A program made the position numbers and the translations under genes. Below, in pieces: positions 15,724-24,077 of a stretch of 64,000 nt of DNA (within the stretch, counting starts at the first letter, position 1; every line of letters begins with the position of its first letter). The stretch is from the NCBI RefSeq assembly GCF_009807095.1, contig NZ_WUCC01000008.1, forward strand, positions 1-64,000. The letters run 5' to 3'. The notes beneath the pieces were generated by a model. It was not told where the DNA came from, made no database searches, and saw only the letters and a program-made list of their open reading frames with translations. This stretch comes from Rathayibacter sp. VKM Ac-2754. GTDB taxonomy: Bacteria; Actinomycetota; Actinomycetes; Actinomycetales; Microbacteriaceae.

Positions 15724-18678
15724 CTACTGCGCTTCCTCGGCGGCGAGTGCGCGCTGCAGCGCCTCGGTGAGCTTCTCGTCGGCGGCCGCGAAGGCCGTCA
15801 GGTCACCGGCGGTGAGAGCGGCCTGGCGCTCGGCCAGAGCGGCGCTGGCATCGCTCAGTGCCGCCTGCAGCTCCGTCTGGTCGGTCGTACCCGTTCCCGT
15901 GTCGGCCGGATCGGTCTCGGTGCCGGTGTCCGTGCCGGGATCGACGGGCGGGGCGGTGCTCGTGTCGACCGGCGTGCCGGTGTCTCCCGCGTCGGCACCG
16001 GAGTCGCCGCCGAAGAGGCTGTCGAGCGCCGCGTCGAGCGTGTCCTCGAAGGCGATGTCGTCACCGAATGCGACGAGCACCTTCTGCAGCAGCGGGAAGC
16101 TCGTGTTGCCGTTGGAGCTGACGTAGATCGGCTGGACGTACAGCAGACCGCCGCCGACCGGCAGGGTGAGCAGGTTCCCTCGCGTCACCGTCGTGTCACC
16201 GCGCTGGAGCAGCGCCAGCTGGTTGGCGACCGTCGGGTCGGTGTTGAACGCGTTCTGCACCTGGCCGGGGCCGGGGACCGTGTCGTCGCTCGGCAGCTCG
16301 AGCAGCCGGAGCGTGCCGTAGCCGTCCGCGATCGCGCCCGCGTCGGAGCCCGCATCGGAGTCGGCGACGAGGTAGCCCGTCAGGACGTTGCGGCTGGCCG
16401 CACTGCCCGGGACGCTGGCGGGGATGTACGTCGAGTAGAGCGAGTACGAGGGCGTCTCGACGTCGGGCGTCTGCAGCGTCAGGTAGTAGGGCGGCTGCAG
16501 GGCGTCGCCGCCCACGCCGGCCGCCGTCGTCGTCGAGTTGCCGCTGGTCGGGTCGTCCGGAGTCGACCAGGCCGCCTCGCGGGAGTAGAACGATCCGGCG
16601 TCGGTCACGTGGTACGTGCCGAGCACGGCACGCTGCACCTTGAAGAGGTCCTCGGGGTAGCGGACGTGGCTGAGCAGGTCGGCCGACATGTCGCTGATCG
16701 GCTCGACGGTGCTCGGGAAGATCTTCTGCCAGGTCTGCAGCACCGGGTCCTCGGTGTCCCACGCGTAGAGCGTCACCTTGCCGTCGTAGGCGTCGACCGT
16801 GGCCTTGACGCTGTTGCGGATGTAGTTGACGTCGTCGGTCGGGAACTGCTGCTGCGTGCTCGTGTCGGCGATCGCCTGCGAGAGGCTCTGCACCTCCGAG
16901 TACGGGTACTCGGACGAGGTCGTGTAGCCGTCGACGATCCAGACGACACGGCCGTCGACGACGCTCGGGTAGGCGTCGGAGTCGAGCGTGAGGTAGGGCG
17001 CGACCTTCTGGACGCGGTCGACGGGGTTGCGGTCGTAGAGGATCTGCGACTGGTCGTTCACTCCGTCGGACAGGAAGATCTGCTCGGACTGGAACTTGAT
17101 CGCGTAGACGAGCTTCTTGAAGACGTTGTCGAGCGAAGGGCCGCCCTCGCCGTCGAAGGTCGTGTAGGTCTGCTGCTCGCCCTCGGTGCCCGACGGGTAG
17201 TCGAGCTCGATGTTGCGATCGCCCTCGCCGCCGACGATGGAGTAGGCGGGCGAGTTCTCGCCGAAGTAGATCCGCGGCTCGTAGTCGCCGAGCTCGCCGA
17301 CCGTGGGGACCTGCGACTCGATGAAGACCGGCTCGCCGTCGGCCGAGCGCTGGTTGCCGTAGGCGGCGACCAGGCCGTAGCCGTGGGTGTAGACGAGGGT
17401 CTGGTTGTACCAGGTCTGGTTCGTGCCGAGGCCCGCGAGGTTCAGCTCGCGGACGCCGACCACGGCGTCCTGCGTCGCTCCGTCGATCGAGTAGCGGTCT
17501 ACGTCGAGCGCGTTCTGCTGGTCGCCGAACGAGTAGTACTGGCGGAACTGCTGCAGCTGCGAGAACGCGTCGGTCACGACGGCGGGGTCGAGGATGCGGA
17601 TGTTGGCCGTCGTCTCGGCGTCGGAGCGCAGGGCGCCCGGCTCGGCGTCGGTCGTCGCGTCGTACGGGATGACCTGCACGTCGTCGACTCCGTAGGCCTG
17701 ACGGGTCATGTCGATGTTGCGCTGGATGTAGTCCTCTTCGAGCGTGCGCTCGTTCGGCACGACCTGGAACGTCTGGACGACCCAGGGGTAGAGGGAGCCG
17801 ACGAGCAGGCTCGAGACGATGAGGAGCGCGGTGCCGATGACAGGGAGGCGCCAGCGGCCGATGAAGGCGGTGACGACGAAGAGCACGGCGACCAGGGCCG
17901 CGACTCCCGCGAGGATCTGCAGACCGGGGATGACCGCGTTGACGGTCGAGTAGGTCGCTCCGGTGATGCGCGCGCCCTGGTCGGTGAGCGTCGCGTACTG
18001 GTCGAGCCACAGGCTGACGGCCTGCACGAGCAGGTAGAGGGCCGCGATGACCGCGAGCTGGATGCGCGAGGACTTCGAGATCCGCACCTCGCGGCCGTTC
18101 ACGCGGATCGCACCGTAGAGGTACCCGGTGGCCAGAGCGGCGAGACCCGAGATGAGCAGGACGGCCGAGGCGAAGCCGACGAGGCTCTGGTAGAAGGGCA
18201 GCTCGAAGAGGTAGAAGGACGTGTCCAGCCCGAACTGAGGGTCGGTGACGCCGGAGGGCGTGCGGTTCCAGAAGGTCAGGCTGGTCTGCCAGCGGGTGGC
18301 CGAGGAGACGCCGGCGAAGAGGCCGAGCACCGCGGGGATCCCGAAGGTGGCCAGGCGGCGCAGCGGCTCGACGACCTGCTGGTAGCGGTCGATCTGCGAG
18401 TTCAGCTTGGCGTAGACGGGGCGCAGGCGGTACGCGAGCATCAGGCTGATGAAGACCGGCACCGCCATCGCGACGAACCCGATGGCGAACAGCCCGCCGG
18501 CCGCCGCCCACTGGGTGGTCAGCACCGACAGGAAGCCCAGCTGGTCGTACCAGAGGATGTCGGTGTAGAGACCGGCGAAGACGAAGAACGCCACCACCAG
18601 AACGGCCACCACCACGACTGTGACGGCGAGAACGCTCCGTCTCTTCCGCGGCGGGGTTTCGGTTGCTGTGGAACTCAC
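15724..18678 (-). CDS. UPF0182 family large integral membrane protein
   Basis: 984 residues. The N-terminal third has about seven transmembrane helices (VLAVTVVVVAVLVVAFFVFA, GGLFAIGFVAMAVPVFISLM, and others up to VIGTALLIVSSLLVGSLYPW). A very large extracytoplasmic domain follows, then an Asp/Thr/Pro-rich low-complexity linker (near residues 900-940) and a helical C-terminus rich in Ala and Glu. UPF0182 proteins are conserved in actinobacteria and some other phyla with no settled function. The equivalent mycobacterial gene (Rv3193c) lies beside the same YlbL-type protease, as here. The linked protease suggests the large outer domain could be a maturation or quality-control substrate, but this is inference. 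Confidence 0.92.
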   Translation of the reverse strand: MSSTATETPPRKRRSVLAVTVVVVAVLVVAFFVFAGLYTDILWYDQLGFLSVLTTQWAAAGGLFAIGFVAMAVPVFISLMLAYRLRPVYAKLNSQIDRYQQVVEPLRRLATFGIPAVLGLFAGVSSATRWQTSLTFWNRTPSGVTDPQFGLDTSFYLFELPFYQSLVGFASAVLLISGLAALATGYLYGAIRVNGREVRISKSSRIQLAVIAALYLLVQAVSLWLDQYATLTDQGARITGATYSTVNAVIPGLQILAGVAALVAVLFVVTAFIGRWRLPVIGTALLIVSSLLVGSLYPWVVQTFQVVPNERTLEEDYIQRNIDMTRQAYGVDDVQVIPYDATTDAEPGALRSDAETTANIRILDPAVVTDAFSQLQQFRQYYSFGDQQNALDVDRYSIDGATQDAVVGVRELNLAGLGTNQTWYNQTLVYTHGYGLVAAYGNQRSADGEPVFIESQVPTVGELGDYEPRIYFGENSPAYSIVGGEGDRNIELDYPSGTEGEQQTYTTFDGEGGPSLDNVFKKLVYAIKFQSEQIFLSDGVNDQSQILYDRNPVDRVQKVAPYLTLDSDAYPSVVDGRVVWIVDGYTTSSEYPYSEVQSLSQAIADTSTQQQFPTDDVNYIRNSVKATVDAYDGKVTLYAWDTEDPVLQTWQKIFPSTVEPISDMSADLLSHVRYPEDLFKVQRAVLGTYHVTDAGSFYSREAAWSTPDDPTSGNSTTTAAGVGGDALQPPYYLTLQTPDVETPSYSLYSTYIPASVPGSAASRNVLTGYLVADSDAGSDAGAIADGYGTLRLLELPSDDTVPGPGQVQNAFNTDPTVANQLALLQRGDTTVTRGNLLTLPVGGGLLYVQPIYVSSNGNTSFPLLQKVLVAFGDDIAFEDTLDAALDSLFGGDSGADAGDTGTPVDTSTAPPVDPGTDTGTETDPADTGTGTTDQTELQAALSDASAALAERQAALTAGDLTAFAAADEKLTEALQRALAAEEAQ

Positions 18679-18797
18679 GGATGCGCCTCTGCTGTCGAGT
18701 TGTGAGGGGGGCCTCCCATGCTAGGCGACGCTCGACGGCGCGACCTGAGCGTCGACCCCGATCGCCGTTCGCTCACCGCGGACCGCATCCGCCCCGG

Positions 18798-19898
18798 TCA
18801 GTCGATCGGAGTCGCGCCGTCGCAGGTCGGGAGGCCGGAGACGTCCCCGGCGGCGATGCCCTCCAGCGCCGTCAGCGCCTCGTCGAGGGTCGACACGCTC
18901 AGCACGTCGAGCCCGTCGGGCACGTGCCCGACGACCTCGCCGCAGTTCTGGCTCGGCGCCAGGAAGTAGGAGGCGCCGGCGTCGACCGCCCCGAACATCT
19001 TCTGGCGGATGCCGCCGATCGGCCCGACCTCGCCCGCCGCGTCGATCGTCCCCGTCCCCGCGACCTGCTCGCCTCCGTTGAGGGAGCCCTCGGTGAGCTT
19101 GTCGATGATCCCGAGCGCGAACATCATCCCGGCGCTCGGTCCGCCGACGTCGTCGAGCTGGATGTCGACGTCGAAGGGGAAGTCGAAGGTCGCGCCGGCG
19201 ACGATGCCGATCACCGCGGTCCCCTCGTTGTCGACGGGGGTGACCTGCACGTCCTGCTGGGCCCCGTCGCGCTCGATCGTCAGGGTGACGGGGGCGGTGG
19301 TGCCCGACTTCTGGACCGCATCCCGCAGCGCGGCGACGTCGGCGACGGCCGCACCGTCCACCGCGACGACCTCGTCGCCGGGCTCGAGCACGCCTGTCGA
19401 GGGCGAGCCGTCGGGCAGCTGGGCGACCGAGACCCTCTGCCCCACGGGATAGCCGAGATCGGTGAGCGCCGCCGCGATCGCCTCCTGCTGCGAGTCGGTC
19501 ATCTCGGCCTGGTTGGCCTCGTCGCGCTCCTCGACTGTCGTCGCCGCGGGGAAGATCTGCTCCACGGGCACGACGGCCTTGGTGCGGTCGAACCAGGCGC
19601 TCGCGACCTCGACCCAGTTGGGCAGGCTCTCGGGGTTGCCGACGACCGAGACGGTGAGCATGTCGAGCGTGCCCGTCGTGGGGTAGGTGGTCTCGTCGGG
19701 GATGGAGATGAGGGGCACGTCGTCGCCGCTCGTGCCGAGGGTGTCGAAGACGGGGCCCGGCTGCTCGATCACGTAGGGCGCCGGAGCGACGCCGAGGGCG
19801 ACGACCAGGGCGACTCCCGAGAAGAGGACGGCCGGTCCGACCCAGGCGCGTCGACCGCGCGGGGCGGAGGAGCGCGGGTCGTCGGAGAAGAGCGACAC
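18798..19898 (-). CDS. YlbL-type PDZ domain and Lon-like (S16) protease, membrane anchored
   Basis: 366 residues: a short basic N-terminal tail, one transmembrane helix (PAVLFSGVALVVALGVAPAPY), a variable domain, a PDZ domain (TGVLEPGDEVVAVDGAAVADV) and a C-terminal Lon-type proteolytic domain. The S16 Ser-Lys dyad is visible as Ser in DDVGGPSAGMMFALGI and Lys in GGIRQKMFGAVDAGA. The B. subtilis relative YlbL is a membrane protease tied to quality control of division inhibitors. In actinobacteria this gene is the constant neighbour of UPF0182 and DUF2342 genes, seen here on either side. The active site should face outside the membrane. Confidence 0.92.
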   Translation of the reverse strand: MSLFSDDPRSSAPRGRRAWVGPAVLFSGVALVVALGVAPAPYVIEQPGPVFDTLGTSGDDVPLISIPDETTYPTTGTLDMLTVSVVGNPESLPNWVEVASAWFDRTKAVVPVEQIFPAATTVEERDEANQAEMTDSQQEAIAAALTDLGYPVGQRVSVAQLPDGSPSTGVLEPGDEVVAVDGAAVADVAALRDAVQKSGTTAPVTLTIERDGAQQDVQVTPVDNEGTAVIGIVAGATFDFPFDVDIQLDDVGGPSAGMMFALGIIDKLTEGSLNGGEQVAGTGTIDAAGEVGPIGGIRQKMFGAVDAGASYFLAPSQNCGEVVGHVPDGLDVLSVSTLDEALTALEGIAAGDVSGLPTCDGATPID

Positions 19899-20114
19899 GG
19901 GGGCCTTCCTGACGGCGATTGCTGAGCGGCTCCGCCGGGATGTTCGCGGCGGGCGGAAGCGGTTCGGGCGGGGACGGTCGTCTTCACGCCGTCGCCCAGG
20001 ACGCTCGGGCTAACGTAGCCTGCACGACTGGGAGTCGCGTCACCATCGAGGCACGACCCTCCGTCCAGGCCCGTGACGGGCCGTTCGATCCGAACGACGG
20101 AAGGGCTGATCCCC

Positions 20115-21506
20115 ATGGCCGAAGGCGACAGCGCAGACCGGATGGGCGGCGGCTCCGAGGACGAGTTCCGCGAGATGCTCCGGCAGTTCCTCTCGGGCAA
20201 CGGCCCGATCGACCCCTCGCAGCTCGCCGGGGCGGCGGGACTCCCGAACGACCCGGTCGCCCTGCAGAACCTGCTCTCGCAGCTGCAGAGCGCGATGCAG
20301 CAGAGCGGCGACGGCGGCATCAACTGGTCGCTCGCTCTCGAGCAGGCGAAGCAGATCGCCCGGGCCGACTCGACCCCCGTCTCCGACAGCGTCCGCGGGC
20401 CGATCGACGGGGCCTTCGGAGTCGCGGCCCTGTGGCTCGACGAGGTCGCCTACGTCTCGGAGCTGACCCGTCCGCCGCGCTCGCTCAGCCGGCTCGAGTG
20501 GATCGCCCTGACCATGCCCGTCTGGACGCAGCTCGCCGAGCCGGTCGCCCTGAGCATCTCGGACGCCCTCACCGGCGTGATGCGCGACCAGGCCCCGGAG
20601 GAGATGCGGGAGATGATCGCGGGCGCCGAGAACATGATGCGGGGCATCGGCGGCACGCTCTTCGCGCTCCAGCTCGGCCAGGTCGTCGGACAGCTCGCGG
20701 CCGAGGTCGTCTCGGGCGGCGACATCGGCATCCCGCTGCTCGAGGAGAACGACGCCGCGATCCTCCCGCAGAACGTCGCGGCCTTCGGCGAGGGACTCGA
20801 CATCCCGGTCGACCAGGTGCAGATCTACCTCGCGGTCCGCGAGCTCGCTCACGCCCGCCTCTTCCGGCACGGCAAGTGGCTCCGGCTCGCGCTCATCTCG
20901 CAGATCACCGACTTCGCCCGCGGGATCAGCATCGACACCACCCGCCTCGAGGAGCTCGCCGAGAACTTCGACCCCTCGAACCCCGAGGAGCTGCGCGACG
21001 CGATGACCAGCGGCGCGCTCATCCCGCCGAAGACCGAGGAGCAGCTCGCTGCGCACGGACGGCTCGAGACCGTGCTCGCGCTGATCGAGGGCTGGGTCGA
21101 CGTCGTGACCGCCGCCGCGACCACGCGGCTGCCGAGCGCGGGTGCGATCGCCGAGACGGTGCGCCGCCGCCGCGCCGCCGGCGGCCCCGCCGAGTCGGCG
21201 TTCGCGACGCTCGTCGGTCTGGAGCTGCGCCCGCGGCGCCTCCGCGAGGCCGCCGCGATGTGGCAGGCCGTGACCGACGCGGTCGGACCGGAGGCGCGCG
21301 ACGCCCTGTGGTCGCACCCCGACCTGCTGCCGGGATCGGACGACCTCGACGACCCGGCCGCGCTCGTCGCGCGGCTGACCGCCGAGGCTCGCGGCGAGAC
21401 TCCGGAGCCCGACGAGATGGACATCGCCCTCGAGGAGCTGCTGAACGGCACGACTCCCCCGGCCGACGGCGACGAGCAGGGGCCGACGGGCGACCGCCCG
21501 GTCTGA
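20115..21506 (+). CDS. DUF2342 family (zinc-dependent metalloprotease-like) protein
   Basis: 463 residues from ATG 20115, preceded by GGAAGGG. The N-terminus is acidic and flexible; the mid region FALQLGQVVGQLAAEVVSGGDIGIP and VQIYLAVRELAHARLF are hallmarks of DUF2342, a predicted zincin-like family. The presumed HExxH site reads RELAH, so the first zinc-ligand His is Arg and the classic motif is incomplete. The family is therefore likely structural or uses other ligands in this lineage. It is the counterpart of mycobacterial Rv3195, divergent from the YlbL-like gene just as there. A TAACGT/TAGCCT segment around 20011 may hold the promoter. No signal peptide is seen. Confidence 0.85.
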   Translation: MAEGDSADRMGGGSEDEFREMLRQFLSGNGPIDPSQLAGAAGLPNDPVALQNLLSQLQSAMQQSGDGGINWSLALEQAKQIARADSTPVSDSVRGPIDGAFGVAALWLDEVAYVSELTRPPRSLSRLEWIALTMPVWTQLAEPVALSISDALTGVMRDQAPEEMREMIAGAENMMRGIGGTLFALQLGQVVGQLAAEVVSGGDIGIPLLEENDAAILPQNVAAFGEGLDIPVDQVQIYLAVRELAHARLFRHGKWLRLALISQITDFARGISIDTTRLEELAENFDPSNPEELRDAMTSGALIPPKTEEQLAAHGRLETVLALIEGWVDVVTAAATTRLPSAGAIAETVRRRRAAGGPAESAFATLVGLELRPRRLREAAAMWQAVTDAVGPEARDALWSHPDLLPGSDDLDDPAALVARLTAEARGETPEPDEMDIALEELLNGTTPPADGDEQGPTGDRPV

Positions 21507-21607
21507 GCCGGTCCGCTCGGCCTGAGCTCTTCCGCTCGGGCCGGTCGACTCCGCGGGCCTGTGGACAACTCGAGCGGAGGATCGCGCGCCTGGGCCATGA
21601 TCGCCCG

Positions 21608-22456
21608 ATGGTCCTCCGGCTCGATCCCCGCTACCCGCTCCTCTGGCGCTCGGCGACCGCGATGCAGGTCGGACTCGACCATCCGCACGTCGTCCTCGAG
21701 GGGATCGGCTACGCCGAGGAGCTGCTGCTGCACGCCCTGCGTCTCGGGACCAGCGCGGGGACGGCGCGGCTGATCGCGCGGCGGGCCGGCGCCTCCGAGG
21801 CCCGGATCGAGCACGTGCTCGCAGCGCTGCGCCCGGTGCTGCTGCGGAGCATCGACCCGGAACCGCCGGTGTCGCCGCGGATCGTCGTCGAGGGAGTCGG
21901 AGCCGCGGCCGACGCGCTCCGGACCCTCCTGCGCGGCGAGGGCTGCGATCTGGTGCCCGAGGACGCGGTGCCGGACCTGGCCGTGCTCGTCGCCGACTTC
22001 GCCGTGGCTCCAGCGCGAGCGGCGCACTGGCTCGCGGCCGACGTGCCGCACCTCCCGCTGGTCTTCGGCGACGAGTCGGTGCGACTAGGCCCCCTGGTCG
22101 AGCCGGGGCGAGGCCCGTGCCTGCACTGCGCCGACCGCGATCGCATCGACCTCGACCCGGACTGGCCGAGGCTGATCATCCAGGTGCTCGGGAGGACGGC
22201 CCCGACGCGGACTCCGCTGGCGAGTGCCGCACTGGCGGTCGCAGCGGCCGACGCCGCGCTGCGCCGAGTGCTCGCCGGCTGGACCGGGCTGAGCCGCTCG
22301 GTCAGGACCTACTCCGACGCGTCGGGGGCGTTCAGCGAGCGCCCGCTGGAGCCGCACCGCGACTGCGCGTGCCGGAGTCTCGGGGGCCCGCCTCGCGAGA
22401 GATCGCCGGTCGGGGGCCGATCTCGGCGAGGAACCGCGACGGCTCCCTCCGCGTGA
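21608..22456 (+). CDS. ThiF/E1-like protein, cyclodehydratase-related, orphan (Rv3196-like)
   Basis: 282 residues. An N-terminal winged-helix-like segment (YAEELLLHALRLGTSAGTARLIARRAG) is followed by a degenerate Rossmann-like domain and two zinc-type cysteine pairs: GPCLHCADRDR with DLDPDWP, and HRDCACRSLGG near the end. This matches the E1-like partner proteins related to TOMM cyclodehydratase N-domains that bind leader peptides. No YcaO, precursor peptide or dehydrogenase gene lies nearby, so a bacteriocin role is not supported; the gene is a conserved orphan of the DUF2342/UvrD2 block. Its last 125 bp overlap the convergent uvrD2-like gene, with the conserved Cys motif inside the overlap. 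Confidence 0.8.
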   Translation: MVLRLDPRYPLLWRSATAMQVGLDHPHVVLEGIGYAEELLLHALRLGTSAGTARLIARRAGASEARIEHVLAALRPVLLRSIDPEPPVSPRIVVEGVGAAADALRTLLRGEGCDLVPEDAVPDLAVLVADFAVAPARAAHWLAADVPHLPLVFGDESVRLGPLVEPGRGPCLHCADRDRIDLDPDWPRLIIQVLGRTAPTRTPLASAALAVAAADAALRRVLAGWTGLSRSVRTYSDASGAFSERPLEPHRDCACRSLGGPPRERSPVGGRSRRGTATAPSA

Positions 22457-24077
22457 CCCGCCCGACCGTCGAGGCCGACCACGAGAGCCGCAGCCGGCGC
22501 CGGGCGCGGGTGATGCCGACGTAGAGGAGGCGGCGCTCCTCGTCGATCGCCTCGAGGCCGTTCGCGTACGAGATGGGGACGAGCCCCTCCGCGAGCCCCA
22601 TCAGATGCACGGAGTCCCACTCGAGGCCCTTGGCCGAGTGGAAGGTCGCAAGCGTCACCGCCGCGCGATCGGGCTCGTGGTGCCCCTGCTGCCGGGCGAG
22701 CAGGTCGTCGGTGAACTGCTTGAAGGTCCACTCGGCCGGGGCCTCGTCGACGAGACGGGCGAGGGTGTCGAGCGACTCCCAGCGATCGCGGACCGCCCCG
22801 GGGGCGCTCGGAGGCTCCGCGCTCCAGCCGAGCGAGCGCAGCACGTCGCTCACCGACTTGAACAGCGGCTCCCCCGCGATCGACACCGAGGCGGCGCGCA
22901 GCTGCATGACGGCCTGCTTCACCTCGGGCAGGTCGAAGAAGCGCTTGCCCCCGCGCATGTGGGCGCTGACTCCCCGCTCGCCGAGGGCGTGCTCGATCAC
23001 CGCCGACTGCGAGTTGGTGCGGAAGAGGACGGCGATGTCGGAGGGGCGGATGCCCGCCTCGATGTCCGCGGCCACGCGCGCGGCGATGCCCCGAGCCTCC
23101 GCGATGTCGTCGGGGTACGCGTCGACGCTCGGCTCCGGCGCCTCGGCGGGCTGGACGGAGTGCAGGACGAGCGCGCCCGGGCGCCCGCGCATCAGCCGGT
23201 TCGCGGTCTGCACGATCGGAGGCGCCGAGCGGTAGTTCTCCTCGAGCCGCACCACGGTGGCCGCGGGCCAGCGCGACGCGAAGTCGAGGAGGTAGTCGGC
23301 CTTCGCGCCCGCGAACGAGTAGATCGTCTGGCTGGCATCGCCGACGACGCACAGATCGCTCCGATCGCCGAGCCAGAGCTCGAGCAGCCGCTGCTGCAGC
23401 GGCGAGACGTCCTGGTACTCGTCGACGACGAAGAAGCGGTACTGCTCGCGGACCTGCATCGCCATCGCCGGCTCCGACTCGAGCATCCCCGCCGTGACGA
23501 GGAGGACGTCCTCGAAGTCGATCTGGCGGCGCTGGTCCTTGAGTCCCTCGTACTCCTCGACCAGCGCGATCGTCTGGTCGAGGGTCAGCCGCCCGGGCTG
23601 CGCGCGGGTGCGCGCGGCGACCGCGTACTGCTCGAGCGAGAGCGCCGAGACCTTGCGCCACTCGATCTCGGCCGAGAGGTCGCGGAGGGTCGCGGTGTCG
23701 AGCTTGAGGCGGAGCCGCTCGGCCGCGTGCCCCAGCATCCGGGCCTTGTTGTCGAGCAGCTGCGGCATCGTGCCGCCGACGAACTGCGGCCAGAAGTAGC
23801 TCAGCTGCGAGAGCGCGGCCGCGTGGAACGTGCGGGCCTGGACGCCTCCGGCGCCGAGCACCCGGAGTCGGGTGCGCAGCTCGGCGGCCGAGCGGCTGGT
23901 GAAGGTCAGCGCCATCACCCGGCCGGGCGTGTAGACGCCGGTCGCGACGCCGTGCGCGATCCGGTGCGTGATGGTGCGGGTCTTGCCCGTGCCCGCGCCC
24001 GCGAGGACGCAGACCGGGCCGAGCAGCGCCTCCGCCGCCTCGCGCTGCCCCTCGTCGAGCCCGTCGAGGAGGCTCAC
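22332..24077 (-). CDS. uvrD2: UvrD2-like superfamily 1 DNA helicase
   Basis: 581 residues from GTG 24077, which overlaps the NudC stop as GTGA. All SF1 helicase motifs are present: Q-motif LDEGQREAAEALLGP, Walker A LAGAGTGKTRTI, motif Ia FTSRSAAELRTRL, Walker B VVDEYQDVSPLQQ, motif III VVGDASQTIYSFAGA, motif IV RLEENYRS, motif V TFHSAKGLEWDSVHL and motif VI RRLLYVGITRARRRL. It matches actinobacterial UvrD2, which unwinds DNA 3'-5' in repair. The C-terminal HRDC domain of the longer mycobacterial protein is absent, as in other short versions. It is the second gene of a nudC-uvrD2 unit, and its 3' end overlaps a convergent gene by 125 bp. Confidence 0.9.
   Translation of the reverse strand: MSLLDGLDEGQREAAEALLGPVCVLAGAGTGKTRTITHRIAHGVATGVYTPGRVMALTFTSRSAAELRTRLRVLGAGGVQARTFHAAALSQLSYFWPQFVGGTMPQLLDNKARMLGHAAERLRLKLDTATLRDLSAEIEWRKVSALSLEQYAVAARTRAQPGRLTLDQTIALVEEYEGLKDQRRQIDFEDVLLVTAGMLESEPAMAMQVREQYRFFVVDEYQDVSPLQQRLLELWLGDRSDLCVVGDASQTIYSFAGAKADYLLDFASRWPAATVVRLEENYRSAPPIVQTANRLMRGRPGALVLHSVQPAEAPEPSVDAYPDDIAEARGIAARVAADIEAGIRPSDIAVLFRTNSQSAVIEHALGERGVSAHMRGGKRFFDLPEVKQAVMQLRAASVSIAGEPLFKSVSDVLRSLGWSAEPPSAPGAVRDRWESLDTLARLVDEAPAEWTFKQFTDDLLARQQGHHEPDRAAVTLATFHSAKGLEWDSVHLMGLAEGLVPISYANGLEAIDEERRLLYVGITRARRRLRLSWSASTVGRVTRREPSRFLAEIGPRPAISREAGPRDSGTRSRGAAPAGAR

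Noticed and set aside
15721-18705. Long plus-strand open frame (about 990 codons) opposite the UPF0182 gene
   Set aside because: It is an antisense shadow caused by GC-rich codon structure; its translation is Arg/Val/Asp/Gly-rich without family features, while the minus strand encodes a clear UPF0182 protein.
21608-22456. TOMM bacteriocin cluster suggested by the E1-like protein
   Set aside because: No YcaO, dehydrogenase, precursor peptide or exporter lies nearby; flanking genes are core repair and envelope genes.
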